Shown piece by piece: positions 42,197-50,175 of a DNA stretch of 54,819 bases (the first letter of the stretch is position 1; each line of letters begins with the position of its first letter). The notes below the pieces were generated by a model that worked only from the letters and a program-made list of their open reading frames with translations, was not told the origin of the DNA and did no database searches. The translations under genes were made by a program, and so were the position numbers. Source of the stretch: Duganella lactea (GTDB lineage Bacteria > Pseudomonadota > Gammaproteobacteria > Burkholderiales > Burkholderiaceae_D); contig NZ_WWCP01000038.1 of assembly GCF_009857505.1 (NCBI RefSeq), forward strand, positions 1 to 54,819. Reading direction: 5' to 3'.

Positions 42197-45100
42197 TTAT
42201 CTGAACCGGCGCGGCAGCCAGCGCTTCCAGCCCGCGCGCCCCACGTAGGCGCGCGCGGCCGGCACCGTCAACCGCATGCGGGTGCCGCCGCCCGCCACAT
42301 TCTCCAGCGCCATGTGCCCGCCGATGCGGGCGGCGCGTTCCAGCATGCCGGTCAGGCCCCAGTGGCCCTTGCTGCCATTGCTGATCAACTCGTCGGCGAT
42401 GCCGCGTCCATCGTCCACCACCTCCAGGCTGAACTGGCCCGGCGCGTAATGCAATTCCACCTGTATCGATGCCGCGTCCGCATGGCGGAAAGCGTTCAGG
42501 ATCGCCTCGCGGCCGATGCTGTAGGCCTCGCACGCCATCTGCTCGTCCAGCTGGCGCGGCGTCCCCAGCGTGCGCAGGCTGAACACCGCGCGCTGGCTTT
42601 CCTGCAACACCTCGCCAACCAGCGTCAGACCGTGCGCCAGATCGCCGTCGCCCATGGCGCCGGAGCGCAGGTCCTGTACCTCGTTGCGGCCCTCCTCCAT
42701 CACCTTGTCCGCCATCAGCAGCACGCGCTCGATCTTGCGGCGCGAGGCGAAGTCGGCCGGTAGCGCGCCGAGCGCCGACTGGAAGCTCAGCGTCAGCCCG
42801 TGCACGCTTTGCAGGAAGCTGTCGTGCAGCGCGCGGGCGATGCGTTCGCGCTCGGCCAAACGGGTGGCGATGCGCAAGGTGGCCTGACGGGCCCACAGCC
42901 GGTAAAGCAGATACAGCAGCAGCAGCGCCGCCAGCGCGCACAGGCCGTAGAACAGCGGCGTCTGCGTGAAAGTCGGCAGAATGCGCATCGAAATCGCCGT
43001 GTCGGTGGTGTTCCACTGGCCGAACTGGTTGACCGCCGCCACGCGGAAGCGGTAATCGCCCGGCCCCAGATTGGTGTACGAGATCGCCCGGCGCGTACCC
43101 GGATCTTGCCAGTCGCGATCCACGCCTTCCAGCAGGTAACGGAAACGCAAACCTTCCGGCATGCTGTAGCTCAGCGCCGTGTACTCGATGCGCAACGCGG
43201 TCGTGCCCGGCGCCAGTTGCAGCGGGCGGGAGAAGTCCAGGTAACGCTTGCCTTGCGCCACCAGCGTTTCGATCTTGACTTCTGGCGGGTGCGGCTTGGG
43301 ATAGGCGCGCGTACCGTCCAGCCGCGCGACGCCGCTGACGCCGGCGAACCAGAGCTGGCCTTGCGCGTCGGCGATCGCGCTGGGCAGACGGTTGGCGGTG
43401 GCGGCAAAATCGGGGTAGCCGTCCAGCACGCCGTACAGCGTGTAATCCAGCGCGGCCTGCGGCGTGGCCAGCGCGGCGCGCCATTGGTCGCCCCGCACCT
43501 GCACCACGCCCTTGCTGCCGTTGAACCAGCGGTCGCCGTTGGCGGCGATCACCATGCCGGAAACCCGCGACAACACCTCGCTATCGGCCACGCTGAGCCG
43601 GCGGAAGCGGCCGCCCTGCAGCACAGCCAGCCCGCCATTGCCGCCGATCACCACCTCCGGTCCGCTGTGCACGAAGGTGATGGCGCCGACATCGCCGTCC
43701 GGCCGCGGCGCGTAGCGGGTCAGCTTGCCGTTATCGTAGCGCAGCACCAGGCCGTCGCTGTAACCGAACCACATCACACCCCGCCCGCCCGGCGCGGCGA
43801 AGGCGATGCCGTTCGGCAGCCCCAGTTCGGACTGCGGCGTCCACTGGCCGTCCTGCCAGCGGAAGCTGCCGCGACGGGCGACCGACAGCCACAGCGCGCG
43901 GCCATCGTCGATGATGCGTGTGACCGGCACGCCGGCGGCCTCGGCCACGCCGGCGGGATAGGCGATGGACTCGACCTGCTCACCACGGCGGCGTTCGATC
44001 TGTTCCAGGCCGGCTTTCAGCAGCGCGCCATCGGCGCCGTTGGCCAGCACGCCGAAGGGACTGGCGACGCCGCGCTCCAGCAGCTCGGCGCCGCCATCGG
44101 CATTCAGCCGCCACAGTTCGTTGGTGGGTTTGGCCCAGACCAGTGCCCGGCCAGCGTCATCCAGCGCAAAGGTGAAGAAGCGCTCGCCGCCACTCATGCG
44201 CACCTTGGTCAGGCGGTTGTTGCGGAAACGCTCGACGCCGGACTGAGTGCCGATCCAGATATTGCCGTCGCGGTCCTCGAAAATCACATTGCCGGTCAGG
44301 TTGCTGACCTGCCAGGACTGGTCCAGCTTGCTGTCCGGCTGCGCCGCCGGCGAATAGACCGAGTCCGGCTGCCGGCCGATGCCGTCGGCGCGGCAGACGC
44401 CCGGACAGCCAAGCATCCAGTAATTGCCATCGCGGTCGAACAGGCCGTTCTCCTGCCCCGCCGCCTGCGCCATCCATGCCGGCCTTGGCCGTGGCGGGCC
44501 GGAGTGGTCCGACGGCACGGTGATCAGCTTGCCATGGGTATCGAGCCACAGCCGGCCGTCGGGCGAGGTGGTCAGGTTGACGGCGGTGTAGCCACGCAAC
44601 ACAGTGCGGAAGCGCTGGCTGCCGGGCTCGCGCACCATCAACTGCTCGCCGACCGCCAGCCACATCTGCTGATACTGATCGAGCTGGAGATTGGTGACGC
44701 GCCCCTGTGGTAAGCCCATCGCTACGCCGACGTTGCGCCAGACGCCCCGCTCCAGTTTCAGCAAGCCGATGGTCGTGGCGACCCACACTGCGCCGTCATC
44801 ATCCTGGATGACGCTCGACACCGGCGCCAGCAAATCATTGCCGATGCGGGTCGGATAATCGGTGATATGGCCTTGGCTCAGCAGACTGACGCCGCCGAAG
44901 ATATAGCCGATCAGCAGATCGCCATTGCGCAAGGCCTTCAGCGCGGTGATCGGCCGCTTGGGCGCCACCTCGCCGGACACGGCTTCAAAGCGGCGGAACC
45001 GCACGCCGTCGAAGCGGTACAGGCCGTTGCTGCTGGCGATCCACAGCCAGCCATCGGCGGTCTGCGCCATGGCGGACACCTCGCCCGGCGCGCCATCCTT

Positions 45101-45223
45101 GCCGGTCCAGATATCGTGGTGGTAATCGCTGAGGGAAACTTTGCTGTCGAGGGCCCGCGCGGCGGGGGCGCCGGCCAACAGGGCTAACAGGCACAAAAAA
45201 TGGATGAACTTCGGCATGCACAT
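42197..45223 (-). CDS. Two-component propeller sensor histidine kinase (LytS/NarX type)
   Basis: The 1008-residue product begins with a signal peptide (CLLALLAGAPAARA), a large periplasmic domain of beta-propeller repeats with DGxxWxxT/G motifs (GWLWIASSNGLYRFDG, GAVWVATTIGLLKL, NIWIGTQSGVERF), a Y_Y_Y domain (LGPGDYRFRVAAVN) and one membrane helix (about 745-765). The cytoplasmic part is HisKA_3 with His800 in ARALHDSFLQSVHG and an HATPase with DDGRGI. Kinases of this plan sense extracellular polysaccharides in other bacteria. Two ATGs two codons apart could start it. No NarL-type regulator is adjacent on this strand; the nearest is the one at 40376-40999. Confidence 0.9.
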   Translation of the reverse strand: MCMPKFIHFLCLLALLAGAPAARALDSKVSLSDYHHDIWTGKDGAPGEVSAMAQTADGWLWIASSNGLYRFDGVRFRRFEAVSGEVAPKRPITALKALRNGDLLIGYIFGGVSLLSQGHITDYPTRIGNDLLAPVSSVIQDDDGAVWVATTIGLLKLERGVWRNVGVAMGLPQGRVTNLQLDQYQQMWLAVGEQLMVREPGSQRFRTVLRGYTAVNLTTSPDGRLWLDTHGKLITVPSDHSGPPRPRPAWMAQAAGQENGLFDRDGNYWMLGCPGVCRADGIGRQPDSVYSPAAQPDSKLDQSWQVSNLTGNVIFEDRDGNIWIGTQSGVERFRNNRLTKVRMSGGERFFTFALDDAGRALVWAKPTNELWRLNADGGAELLERGVASPFGVLANGADGALLKAGLEQIERRRGEQVESIAYPAGVAEAAGVPVTRIIDDGRALWLSVARRGSFRWQDGQWTPQSELGLPNGIAFAAPGGRGVMWFGYSDGLVLRYDNGKLTRYAPRPDGDVGAITFVHSGPEVVIGGNGGLAVLQGGRFRRLSVADSEVLSRVSGMVIAANGDRWFNGSKGVVQVRGDQWRAALATPQAALDYTLYGVLDGYPDFAATANRLPSAIADAQGQLWFAGVSGVARLDGTRAYPKPHPPEVKIETLVAQGKRYLDFSRPLQLAPGTTALRIEYTALSYSMPEGLRFRYLLEGVDRDWQDPGTRRAISYTNLGPGDYRFRVAAVNQFGQWNTTDTAISMRILPTFTQTPLFYGLCALAALLLLYLLYRLWARQATLRIATRLAERERIARALHDSFLQSVHGLTLSFQSALGALPADFASRRKIERVLLMADKVMEEGRNEVQDLRSGAMGDGDLAHGLTLVGEVLQESQRAVFSLRTLGTPRQLDEQMACEAYSIGREAILNAFRHADAASIQVELHYAPGQFSLEVVDDGRGIADELISNGSKGHWGLTGMLERAARIGGHMALENVAGGGTRMRLTVPAARAYVGRAGWKRWLPRRFR

Positions 45224-45343
45224 ATCATAGACGAAAACATCAGATGCAAAAACCTATCAATTCGTTAGAAACAATAAATTTCACCAATCTTCGCCGGAGC
45301 GTTAAGCTGTTCATACGTTCCACAGCATTGAGAGAGCACCATC

Positions 45344-45706
45344 ATGAACCGTCAAAACCGTCCGCATACCCTGCCATTACCGATGAGCGCCCTCGCGCTG
45401 CTGAGCGCCCTGCTGCTCGGCGCTTTGGACTACCATGCCGCCGGCTGGGCGCTGTTTGGCCTCGGCGCGCTGGCCTGGCTCAAACTGGATGCCAAGCAAT
45501 TATTGAAGTCCGACCGCTACGGCCTGTCGCCGGCGCTCGCGCTGCTGGCCTACACCGCGCTGGCCGGCGCCAACGCCAACATCGCCGTCACCTTCGCCCT
45601 GGCGCTGCATGCGCTGGTGGTCTTCCTCATTTTGCTGAGCCGCCATCTGTCCTATGACAGAGCGCAAGGTTTTTCTCAACAAAAGACCCTAAGCGCACGG
45701 TTTTAA
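45344..45706 (+). CDS. Small membrane protein of unknown function
   Basis: The 120-residue product has about three to four hydrophobic segments (around 14-29, 33-48, 64-78 and 82-98) with a short basic loop (KLDAKQLLKSDRYG) between them, and a charged C-terminus. A GAGAG sequence lies about 9 bases before the ATG. It is divergent from the propeller kinase. No family is recognised. Confidence 0.6.
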   Translation: MNRQNRPHTLPLPMSALALLSALLLGALDYHAAGWALFGLGALAWLKLDAKQLLKSDRYGLSPALALLAYTALAGANANIAVTFALALHALVVFLILLSRHLSYDRAQGFSQQKTLSARF

Positions 45707-45710
45707 AGTG

Positions 45711-45921
45711 GTTTTTCCGGATATCCACATCAACTGTGGATAAGGGTGTGAATAACCGCCACTTGACAGCCAAGAACCCTAATAACGGCGGGCTGTACAA
45801 CAAAATGCCTAATCCACAGGCAGAATTTTTACCGATTAAAATCAAACACTTACAAAACACGGAAAGCTGCCGCCCGGCGGTTTTTCGGCATCTTGAAAAA
45901 AAATATTCTGTGCATAAGTAA
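45711..45921 (-). promoter_or_regulatory. DnaA-box module A
   Basis: On the minus strand this 211-bp stretch has three sites that fit TTWTNCACA: TTATCCACA (45735-45743), TTATTCACA (45747-45755) and TTATGCACA (45909-45917). A near-match, GATATCCACA (45720-45729), faces the first across 5 bp. A related module of the same length lies at 46954-47164. It contains no gene. Confidence 0.6.
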
Positions 45922-45958
45922 GAACGCGACACCTTGGTTACACAGCACAGGGAATCCT

Positions 45959-45987
45959 TTGACAAAAGTGCTGACGAGGAATAGTGT
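45959..45987 (+). promoter_or_regulatory. Sigma70-type promoter of the REC-PAS gene
   Basis: A perfect -35 TTGACA (45959-45964) and a -10 TAGTGT (45982-45987) are 17 bp apart. Transcription would begin near 45994, about 38 nt before the ATG at 46032. Confidence 0.55.
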
Positions 45988-46031
45988 CACTCTGAAGTTC
46001 GCCAGTTCGACTTACCATGGGATAAGCCTGC

Positions 46032-46925
46032 ATGAATCAGAACGACGACGATACCGACTGGATGATTGAAGACGTGGCACAACCGGCCGGGGAAGCGCGC
46101 GCAGACGGCGCGACTGCGGCGGCGGCATCACCACCCTGGCGGGTGCTGATCGTGGACGACGATGTGGACGTCCACGTCGTCACCAAATTCTCTCTCAGCA
46201 ACGCCTGCTTCCAGGGACGCCGCCTCAGCTTCCTGCACGCCTACAGCGGCGAGGAAGCGCTCAACGTGCTGCGCAACACACCAGACATTGCGCTGGTGCT
46301 ACTGGACGTCATCATGGAAACCAGCGACGCCGGCCTGCACGTGGCGCGCGAGATCCGCGATACGCTGCACAACAGCCTGGTGCGCATCGTGCTGCGCACC
46401 GGCCAGCCGGGACAGGCGTTGGAGCACAGCATCATCCTCGACTACGACATCAACGATTTCTGGTGCAAGACCGATCTGACCACGCGCAAGCTGTTCACCA
46501 CGGTGATTTCCTCGCTGCGCGCCTATTCGGGCCAGGACGAAGCCAACCAGCGCGCAGCGGTGCTACAGGCGGAGCTGGACGCGGCGCGCAAGATGCTGGC
46601 GGCGGTGGACCGGCACGCGGTGATCGCCACGCTGGACGCGCACGGCCGTTTTGCCGCAGTCAATGACAAGTTCTGCGCCGTGTTCCAATTCAGCCGCGAG
46701 GAACTGGTGGGCGCCGATCCGCGTCTGCTGCACGCTCCCCCCTATCCAACGGACCAGCTTGCCGACGCGCTGAAGGCGCTCAAGGAAGGCGAGGCATGGA
46801 CCGACGTCATCACCACCTGGCGGCGCGACGGGCAGGAAGTACGCCTGCGGATCACCGTCACGCCCGACGGCGATGGCGCCATCATCGTTGGCAGCGTCCT
46901 GCAGGCGCTGAAAAAACCGCTTTAA
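46032..46925 (+). CDS. REC-PAS response regulator without output domain
   Basis: The 297-residue cytoplasmic protein has an acidic, Ala-rich N-terminus (1-35), a REC domain (37-165) with Asp42-Asp44 acidic pocket and phospho-acceptor Asp92 in LVLLDVIMET, and a C-terminal PAS domain (about 190-292). The REC is of the type that heads DUF3369/HD-GYP proteins (IVLRTGQPGQALEHSII and YDINDFWCKTDLTTRKLFTTV), but no HD-GYP or other output follows. I infer a signalling adaptor. The ATG lies between two related DnaA-box modules; the promoter at 45959-45987 serves it. Confidence 0.85.
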   Translation: MNQNDDDTDWMIEDVAQPAGEARADGATAAAASPPWRVLIVDDDVDVHVVTKFSLSNACFQGRRLSFLHAYSGEEALNVLRNTPDIALVLLDVIMETSDAGLHVAREIRDTLHNSLVRIVLRTGQPGQALEHSIILDYDINDFWCKTDLTTRKLFTTVISSLRAYSGQDEANQRAAVLQAELDAARKMLAAVDRHAVIATLDAHGRFAAVNDKFCAVFQFSREELVGADPRLLHAPPYPTDQLADALKALKEGEAWTDVITTWRRDGQEVRLRITVTPDGDGAIIVGSVLQALKKPL

Positions 46926-46953
46926 GCCTCGTTTAAGTATCGGAAACATAAGC

Positions 46954-47164
46954 GTTTTTTGGGATATCCACAAATGCTGTGGATATCTATGTGGACAGCC
47001 CCCCATTGACAACGGATAGCGCCTGTAACGGCGCGGTTTATTACAAACTGCCCATCCAACGAGCAAAATCAACGCCCTTAAAAATCAATGACTTACGCGA
47101 TAATAGATTGTAACGAGAAAATTTTTCAAAAAATTCCTTGTCAACATGATTTGTGCATAACTAA
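46954..47164 (-). promoter_or_regulatory. DnaA-box module B
   Basis: This 211-bp stretch is a diverged copy of 45711-45921. It holds a perfect inverted pair, GATATCCACA (46963-46972) and TGTGGATATC (46978-46987) with a 5-bp spacer, and a TTATGCACA site on the minus strand (47152-47160). The distance from the pair to the last site is the same 189 bp as in module A. The conserved TTGACA-14 bp-TAACGG block is also shared. There is no gene within it. Confidence 0.6.
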
Positions 47165-47180
47165 ACGCCGGCAGCGCATA

Positions 47181-47405
47181 TCAATGCGGGGATGTTCGCC
47201 GCTGATCAGGGTGCAATAGCACCCGTTCGATGACTTGCGGCTTCACATTGTGCGATTTCAGATATTCGATGGCGCAGACGGTGTTGAAGCTGCTTTGCAC
47301 CATAATTCCGCGTTCCACAATCTCGCTGGAGGCAGCGTCGTGGCGAGGCTGAAACACCGAGACCGGCGGCGCCGATTCCAGGCTGGGGGCTAGCATAACG
47401 TTCAT
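47181..47405 (-). CDS. Small protein of unknown function
   Basis: The 74-residue product (MNVMLAPSLESAP...) has no signal or membrane segment. Its C-terminal half (GIMVQSSFNTVCAIEYLKSHNVKPQVIERVLLHP) is predicted helix-turn-helix-like and looks like a conserved core, with a single Cys. An ATG lies one codon before the chosen one; the second was taken because an AAGGA sits 5 bases upstream of it. It has its own promoter-like sequence at 47462-47489. No family is recognised. Confidence 0.6.
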   Translation of the reverse strand: MNVMLAPSLESAPPVSVFQPRHDAASSEIVERGIMVQSSFNTVCAIEYLKSHNVKPQVIERVLLHPDQRRTSPH

Positions 47406-47461
47406 CATGATCCTTGTTCGAAAGTAAGGGGCTGCCGCCCCGATCGGTGATGCGCTCAAGG

Positions 47462-47489
47462 AGTATGGTCGATGCTCGCACAAAGTCAA
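47462..47489 (-). promoter_or_regulatory. Possible promoter of the small unknown gene
   Basis: On the minus strand a -35 TTGACT (47484-47489) and a -10 CATACT (47462-47467) are 16 bp apart. Start would be near 47454, about 50 nt before the chosen ATG. Confidence 0.45.
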
Positions 47490-47548
47490 TGTCAAGCTCC
47501 TATCATTCCACAATTTAGTATTGCTGCTGGGCTACGAGGGCGGACCGC

Positions 47549-49312
47549 TTACTTGTTCTGGTAGCCGCCGTAGTATTTCACCGGGCTCCAGTCCGGCAAC
47601 ACGTCCAGCCTGGCCGGCGCGTATTGCTGGTATTCCGGCGCGGCGTAGACCACTTTGCCGTTCACAATGGTCAGGCTGGACTCGAGATTCTTGATTTTCT
47701 CGACGTTCATCGTGAAGTAGTCTTCCGGCAGGATCACCAGGTCGGCGTACTGGCCCTTGGCCAGCGTGCCTTTGAGCTTTTCCTCGCCGCTCATCCAGGC
47801 GCTGCCCTGGGTCATCAGCTTCAGGGCCTGATAGCGGCTCAGCACGTCCTTCTGTTGCCACACCTGCAGGCCGCCGGCGGTCTTGCCGCTCACCGCCCAG
47901 TAGATCGATGGCCATGGACCATAGCTCGACACGCGCGTGCCATCGGTGCCCAGGCCGACCGGGATCTTCATCTCCAGCATCTTCTTGATCGGCGGCATCT
48001 GGCGGGTCTGCTCGCCGTATTGTTTCCGGTACAGCTCGCCCTGGAAGTACATGCGGTTCTGCACGGCGATACCGCCGCCCAGCGCCTTCACCCGCGCCAA
48101 CTGCTTGTCGCTGATGGTTTCGGCGTGGTCGAAGAACCAGCGCAGACCGTTCAGCGGCGTGGCTTTATTGACTTTTTCGATCACCGCCAGGTCGCGGTCG
48201 ATGCTTTCGTCATACGTGGCGTGAATGCGGAACGGCCAGCGGTTCTTGATCAGCAAACGCAACACCGGCTCCAGCTCGCTCTCCATGTGCGAAGGCATGT
48301 CCGGACGCGGCTCCAGGAAGTTCTCGAAGTCGGCAGCGCTCCACACCAGGTTCTCGCCGCCGCCCTCGGTGTTATAGCCGTTGGCGTAGAACAGATGGTC
48401 GTTCTTGTCCGGCTTGGTCTGGCTCAGCCAGCGCTGATAGTCTTCCAGCTCCTTGCCCGGCTTCTGCGCGAACAGGTAATAGGAGGTGCGCACGGTCAGC
48501 TTGCCGTTTTTCGCCAGCTCCAGACTGACGGCATAATCGTCCGGATACGCCTGGCCGCCACCGCCGGCATCGATCGCGCTGGTCAGGCCGAGGCGGTTCA
48601 GTTCGGTGTAATACTGCTGGGTCGAGTTCAGCTGCTGGTCGCGCGACAGCACATTGGTCTTGGCCAGTGTGCCGTAAAGAATGGCGGCGTTCGGCTTGGC
48701 GATCAGCTTGCCGGTAGGCTTGCCGTCCGCGCCAAGTTCGACCACGCCGTCCTTGAATTTGGTGTTGGCATCGTAGCCCAGCGTGGCGATGCCCTTCTGG
48801 TTCAGGAAGCCCAGGCCGTACAGGTACAGCAGGAACACCGGCTTGTCCGGCACCGCTTCGTTGATTTCTTCCAGCGTGGGCAGGCGCTTTTCCTCGAACT
48901 GGTATTCGTTCCAGCCGCCCACCACCTTGACCCATTCGCCATCCGGCGTGCGTGCGGCTTGCTCTTTGAGCATTTGCAGCGCTTTCTTGAGCGAGGTGAC
49001 GCCGTCCCAGCGCAGCTCGGCGTTGTAGTTCAGGCCTTCGCGGATGATGTGCAGGTGCGAATCGTTGAGGCCGGGGATGACGGTCTTGCCGGCGGCGTCG
49101 ATGACTTGCGTGTTCGGGGATTTGAGTTTGAGGACTTGGGCGTTGGTGCCCACGGCTTCGATCTTGCCGTCCTTGATGGCCAGGGCTTGCGCGAACGCGC
49201 CTTCCTTGGTCATGGTGGCGACCTTGCCATTAGTGATGATGAGGTCGGTTGCGGCGTGCGCCGGGAACGCGCAGGCGATGGCCGCCGCGAATGCGAGCTG
49301 CGTCAATTTCAT
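47549..49312 (-). CDS. Exported amidohydrolase, YtcJ-like
   Basis: The 587-residue product begins with a signal peptide (TQLAFAAAIACAFPAHA), so it acts in the periplasm. It has the amidohydrolase_3 plan: a beta-sandwich start (LIITNGKVATMTKEG), metal motif DSHLHIIREG after IPGLN, His in RIHATYDESID and FDHAETI, and the catalytic-Asp segment GLGTDGTRVSSYGPW. Members hydrolyse C-N bonds of amides or related compounds; the substrate is unknown. The ATG is preceded by a GGAG at 5 bases. A strong terminator for the upstream yceI gene lies 13 bases before the ATG. Confidence 0.88.
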   Translation of the reverse strand: MKLTQLAFAAAIACAFPAHAATDLIITNGKVATMTKEGAFAQALAIKDGKIEAVGTNAQVLKLKSPNTQVIDAAGKTVIPGLNDSHLHIIREGLNYNAELRWDGVTSLKKALQMLKEQAARTPDGEWVKVVGGWNEYQFEEKRLPTLEEINEAVPDKPVFLLYLYGLGFLNQKGIATLGYDANTKFKDGVVELGADGKPTGKLIAKPNAAILYGTLAKTNVLSRDQQLNSTQQYYTELNRLGLTSAIDAGGGGQAYPDDYAVSLELAKNGKLTVRTSYYLFAQKPGKELEDYQRWLSQTKPDKNDHLFYANGYNTEGGGENLVWSAADFENFLEPRPDMPSHMESELEPVLRLLIKNRWPFRIHATYDESIDRDLAVIEKVNKATPLNGLRWFFDHAETISDKQLARVKALGGGIAVQNRMYFQGELYRKQYGEQTRQMPPIKKMLEMKIPVGLGTDGTRVSSYGPWPSIYWAVSGKTAGGLQVWQQKDVLSRYQALKLMTQGSAWMSGEEKLKGTLAKGQYADLVILPEDYFTMNVEKIKNLESSLTIVNGKVVYAAPEYQQYAPARLDVLPDWSPVKYYGGYQNK

Positions 49313-49324
49313 AACTACTCCGGG

Positions 49325-49361
49325 ATAAAAAATGCCGGCGCGGTGTGAAGGCCGCGCCGGC
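49325..49361 (-). terminator. Intrinsic terminator after the secreted YceI gene
   Basis: A perfect 10-bp GC-rich stem (49334-49343 with 49352-49361) has an 8-base loop and is followed on the minus strand by a U-run (49327-49332). It ends only about 5 bases before the amidohydrolase ribosome-binding site (49318-49321), so the leader of that gene begins almost in the terminator. Confidence 0.85.
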
Positions 49362-49400
49362 AGCGTGTCAGAGAATTGAGGCGAGCTCAGTTCTCAGGTA

Positions 49401-49967
49401 TTAGTCCTTGATGGCTTCGACGGCGAAGCTCAGGGTCACGTCGTCACCCACGTGCGGCGCGTACTTGCCGGCGTTGAATTCGGTACGCTTGATGGTGGTG
49501 GTGGCGTTCACGCCGCAAGCCAGTTTCTTGGCCATTGGGTGGTCCATGCACTGGAAGTGGGTGATTTTCAGGGTCACTGGCTTGGTGATGCCTTTGATGG
49601 TCAGATTGCCTTCGACCGACGATGGCTGATCACCGGTGAAGTTGAACTTGGTCGACTTGAAGGTGATGGTCGGGAACTTGGCGGTGTCCAGGAAATCTTC
49701 GCCCTGGATGTGCTGGTCGAACAGTTTCGAGCCGGTGTCCACCGATTTGGCGTCGATGACGGCGTCCACCGAACCGGTCTTGGCGGCGCGGTCCAGGGTG
49801 ATTTTGGCTTTGGTGTTGTTGAAACGGCTCTGCTGAGTGGAATAGCCGAAGTGGCTGTAGCTGAAGCTGGAGAACGTGTGATGCTCGTCCGAGGTGAAGT
49901 TTTCAGGGGCGGCAAACGCGGTCAGGGAAACACCAGCGGCGATCAGCAGGGCAATAATTTTTTTCAT
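49401..49967 (-). CDS. Secreted YceI family protein
   Basis: The 188-residue product has a signal peptide (KKIIALLIAAGVSLTAFA) and a YceI-like lipocalin domain: HHTFSSFSYSHFGYSTQQSR at the start, DTAKFPTITFKSTKF, and the terminal DDVTLSFAVEA strand. YceI proteins bind lipid-like molecules in the periplasm. It has an AGGAG site and a good promoter at 50013-50041, with a possible regulator site upstream. A terminator separates it from the amidohydrolase. It is distinct from the YceI lipoprotein at 24403-25122. Confidence 0.92.
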   Translation of the reverse strand: MKKIIALLIAAGVSLTAFAAPENFTSDEHHTFSSFSYSHFGYSTQQSRFNNTKAKITLDRAAKTGSVDAVIDAKSVDTGSKLFDQHIQGEDFLDTAKFPTITFKSTKFNFTGDQPSSVEGNLTIKGITKPVTLKITHFQCMDHPMAKKLACGVNATTTIKRTEFNAGKYAPHVGDDVTLSFAVEAIKD

Positions 49968-50012
49968 TTAGAAACTCCTAATGTAAGGAACATGATTGTT
50001 CGAGTGAGGACG

Positions 50013-50041
50013 ATTATGCTCGCCACATCCACAGTTGTAAA
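50013..50041 (-). promoter_or_regulatory. Sigma70-type promoter of the secreted YceI gene
   Basis: On the minus strand a -35 TTTACA (50036-50041) and a -10 CATAAT (50013-50018), each 5 of 6 matches, are 17 bp apart. Start would be near 50006, about 40 nt before the ATG. Confidence 0.65.
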
Positions 50042-50063
50042 ACGAAAAATTTACCGCTTTACT

Positions 50064-50078
50064 ATCGATAAAATCGAT
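50064..50078. promoter_or_regulatory. LysR-type (OxyR-like) operator candidate
   Basis: A perfect inverted repeat, ATCGAT-AAA-ATCGAT, is centred about 65 bp upstream of the predicted yceI start, the usual place for a LysR-type activator site. It matches 9 of the 11 fixed positions of one OxyR half-motif (ATAGnTnnnAnCTAT). No second half-motif of that kind was seen 22 bp away. Confidence 0.4.
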
Positions 50079-50138
50079 CATATCCGCATGCAGTTATCAT
50101 AACGGAACACCGAGGGATGGGTATCTGTCTAAAGGCGC

Positions 50139-50172
50139 ATGGCCGGCCCACTCGCGCGGGTGAGCCGGCCAT
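50139..50172 (-). terminator. Hairpin at the end of the ssu operon
   Basis: A 9-bp perfect stem (50139-50147 with 50164-50172) extends inward with partial pairing. On the minus strand the following bases (CGCCTTTAGA) hold only a short T-run, so termination would be weak by the intrinsic rule. It lies 3 bases past the ssuB stop. Confidence 0.45.
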
Positions 50173-50175
50173 GGA

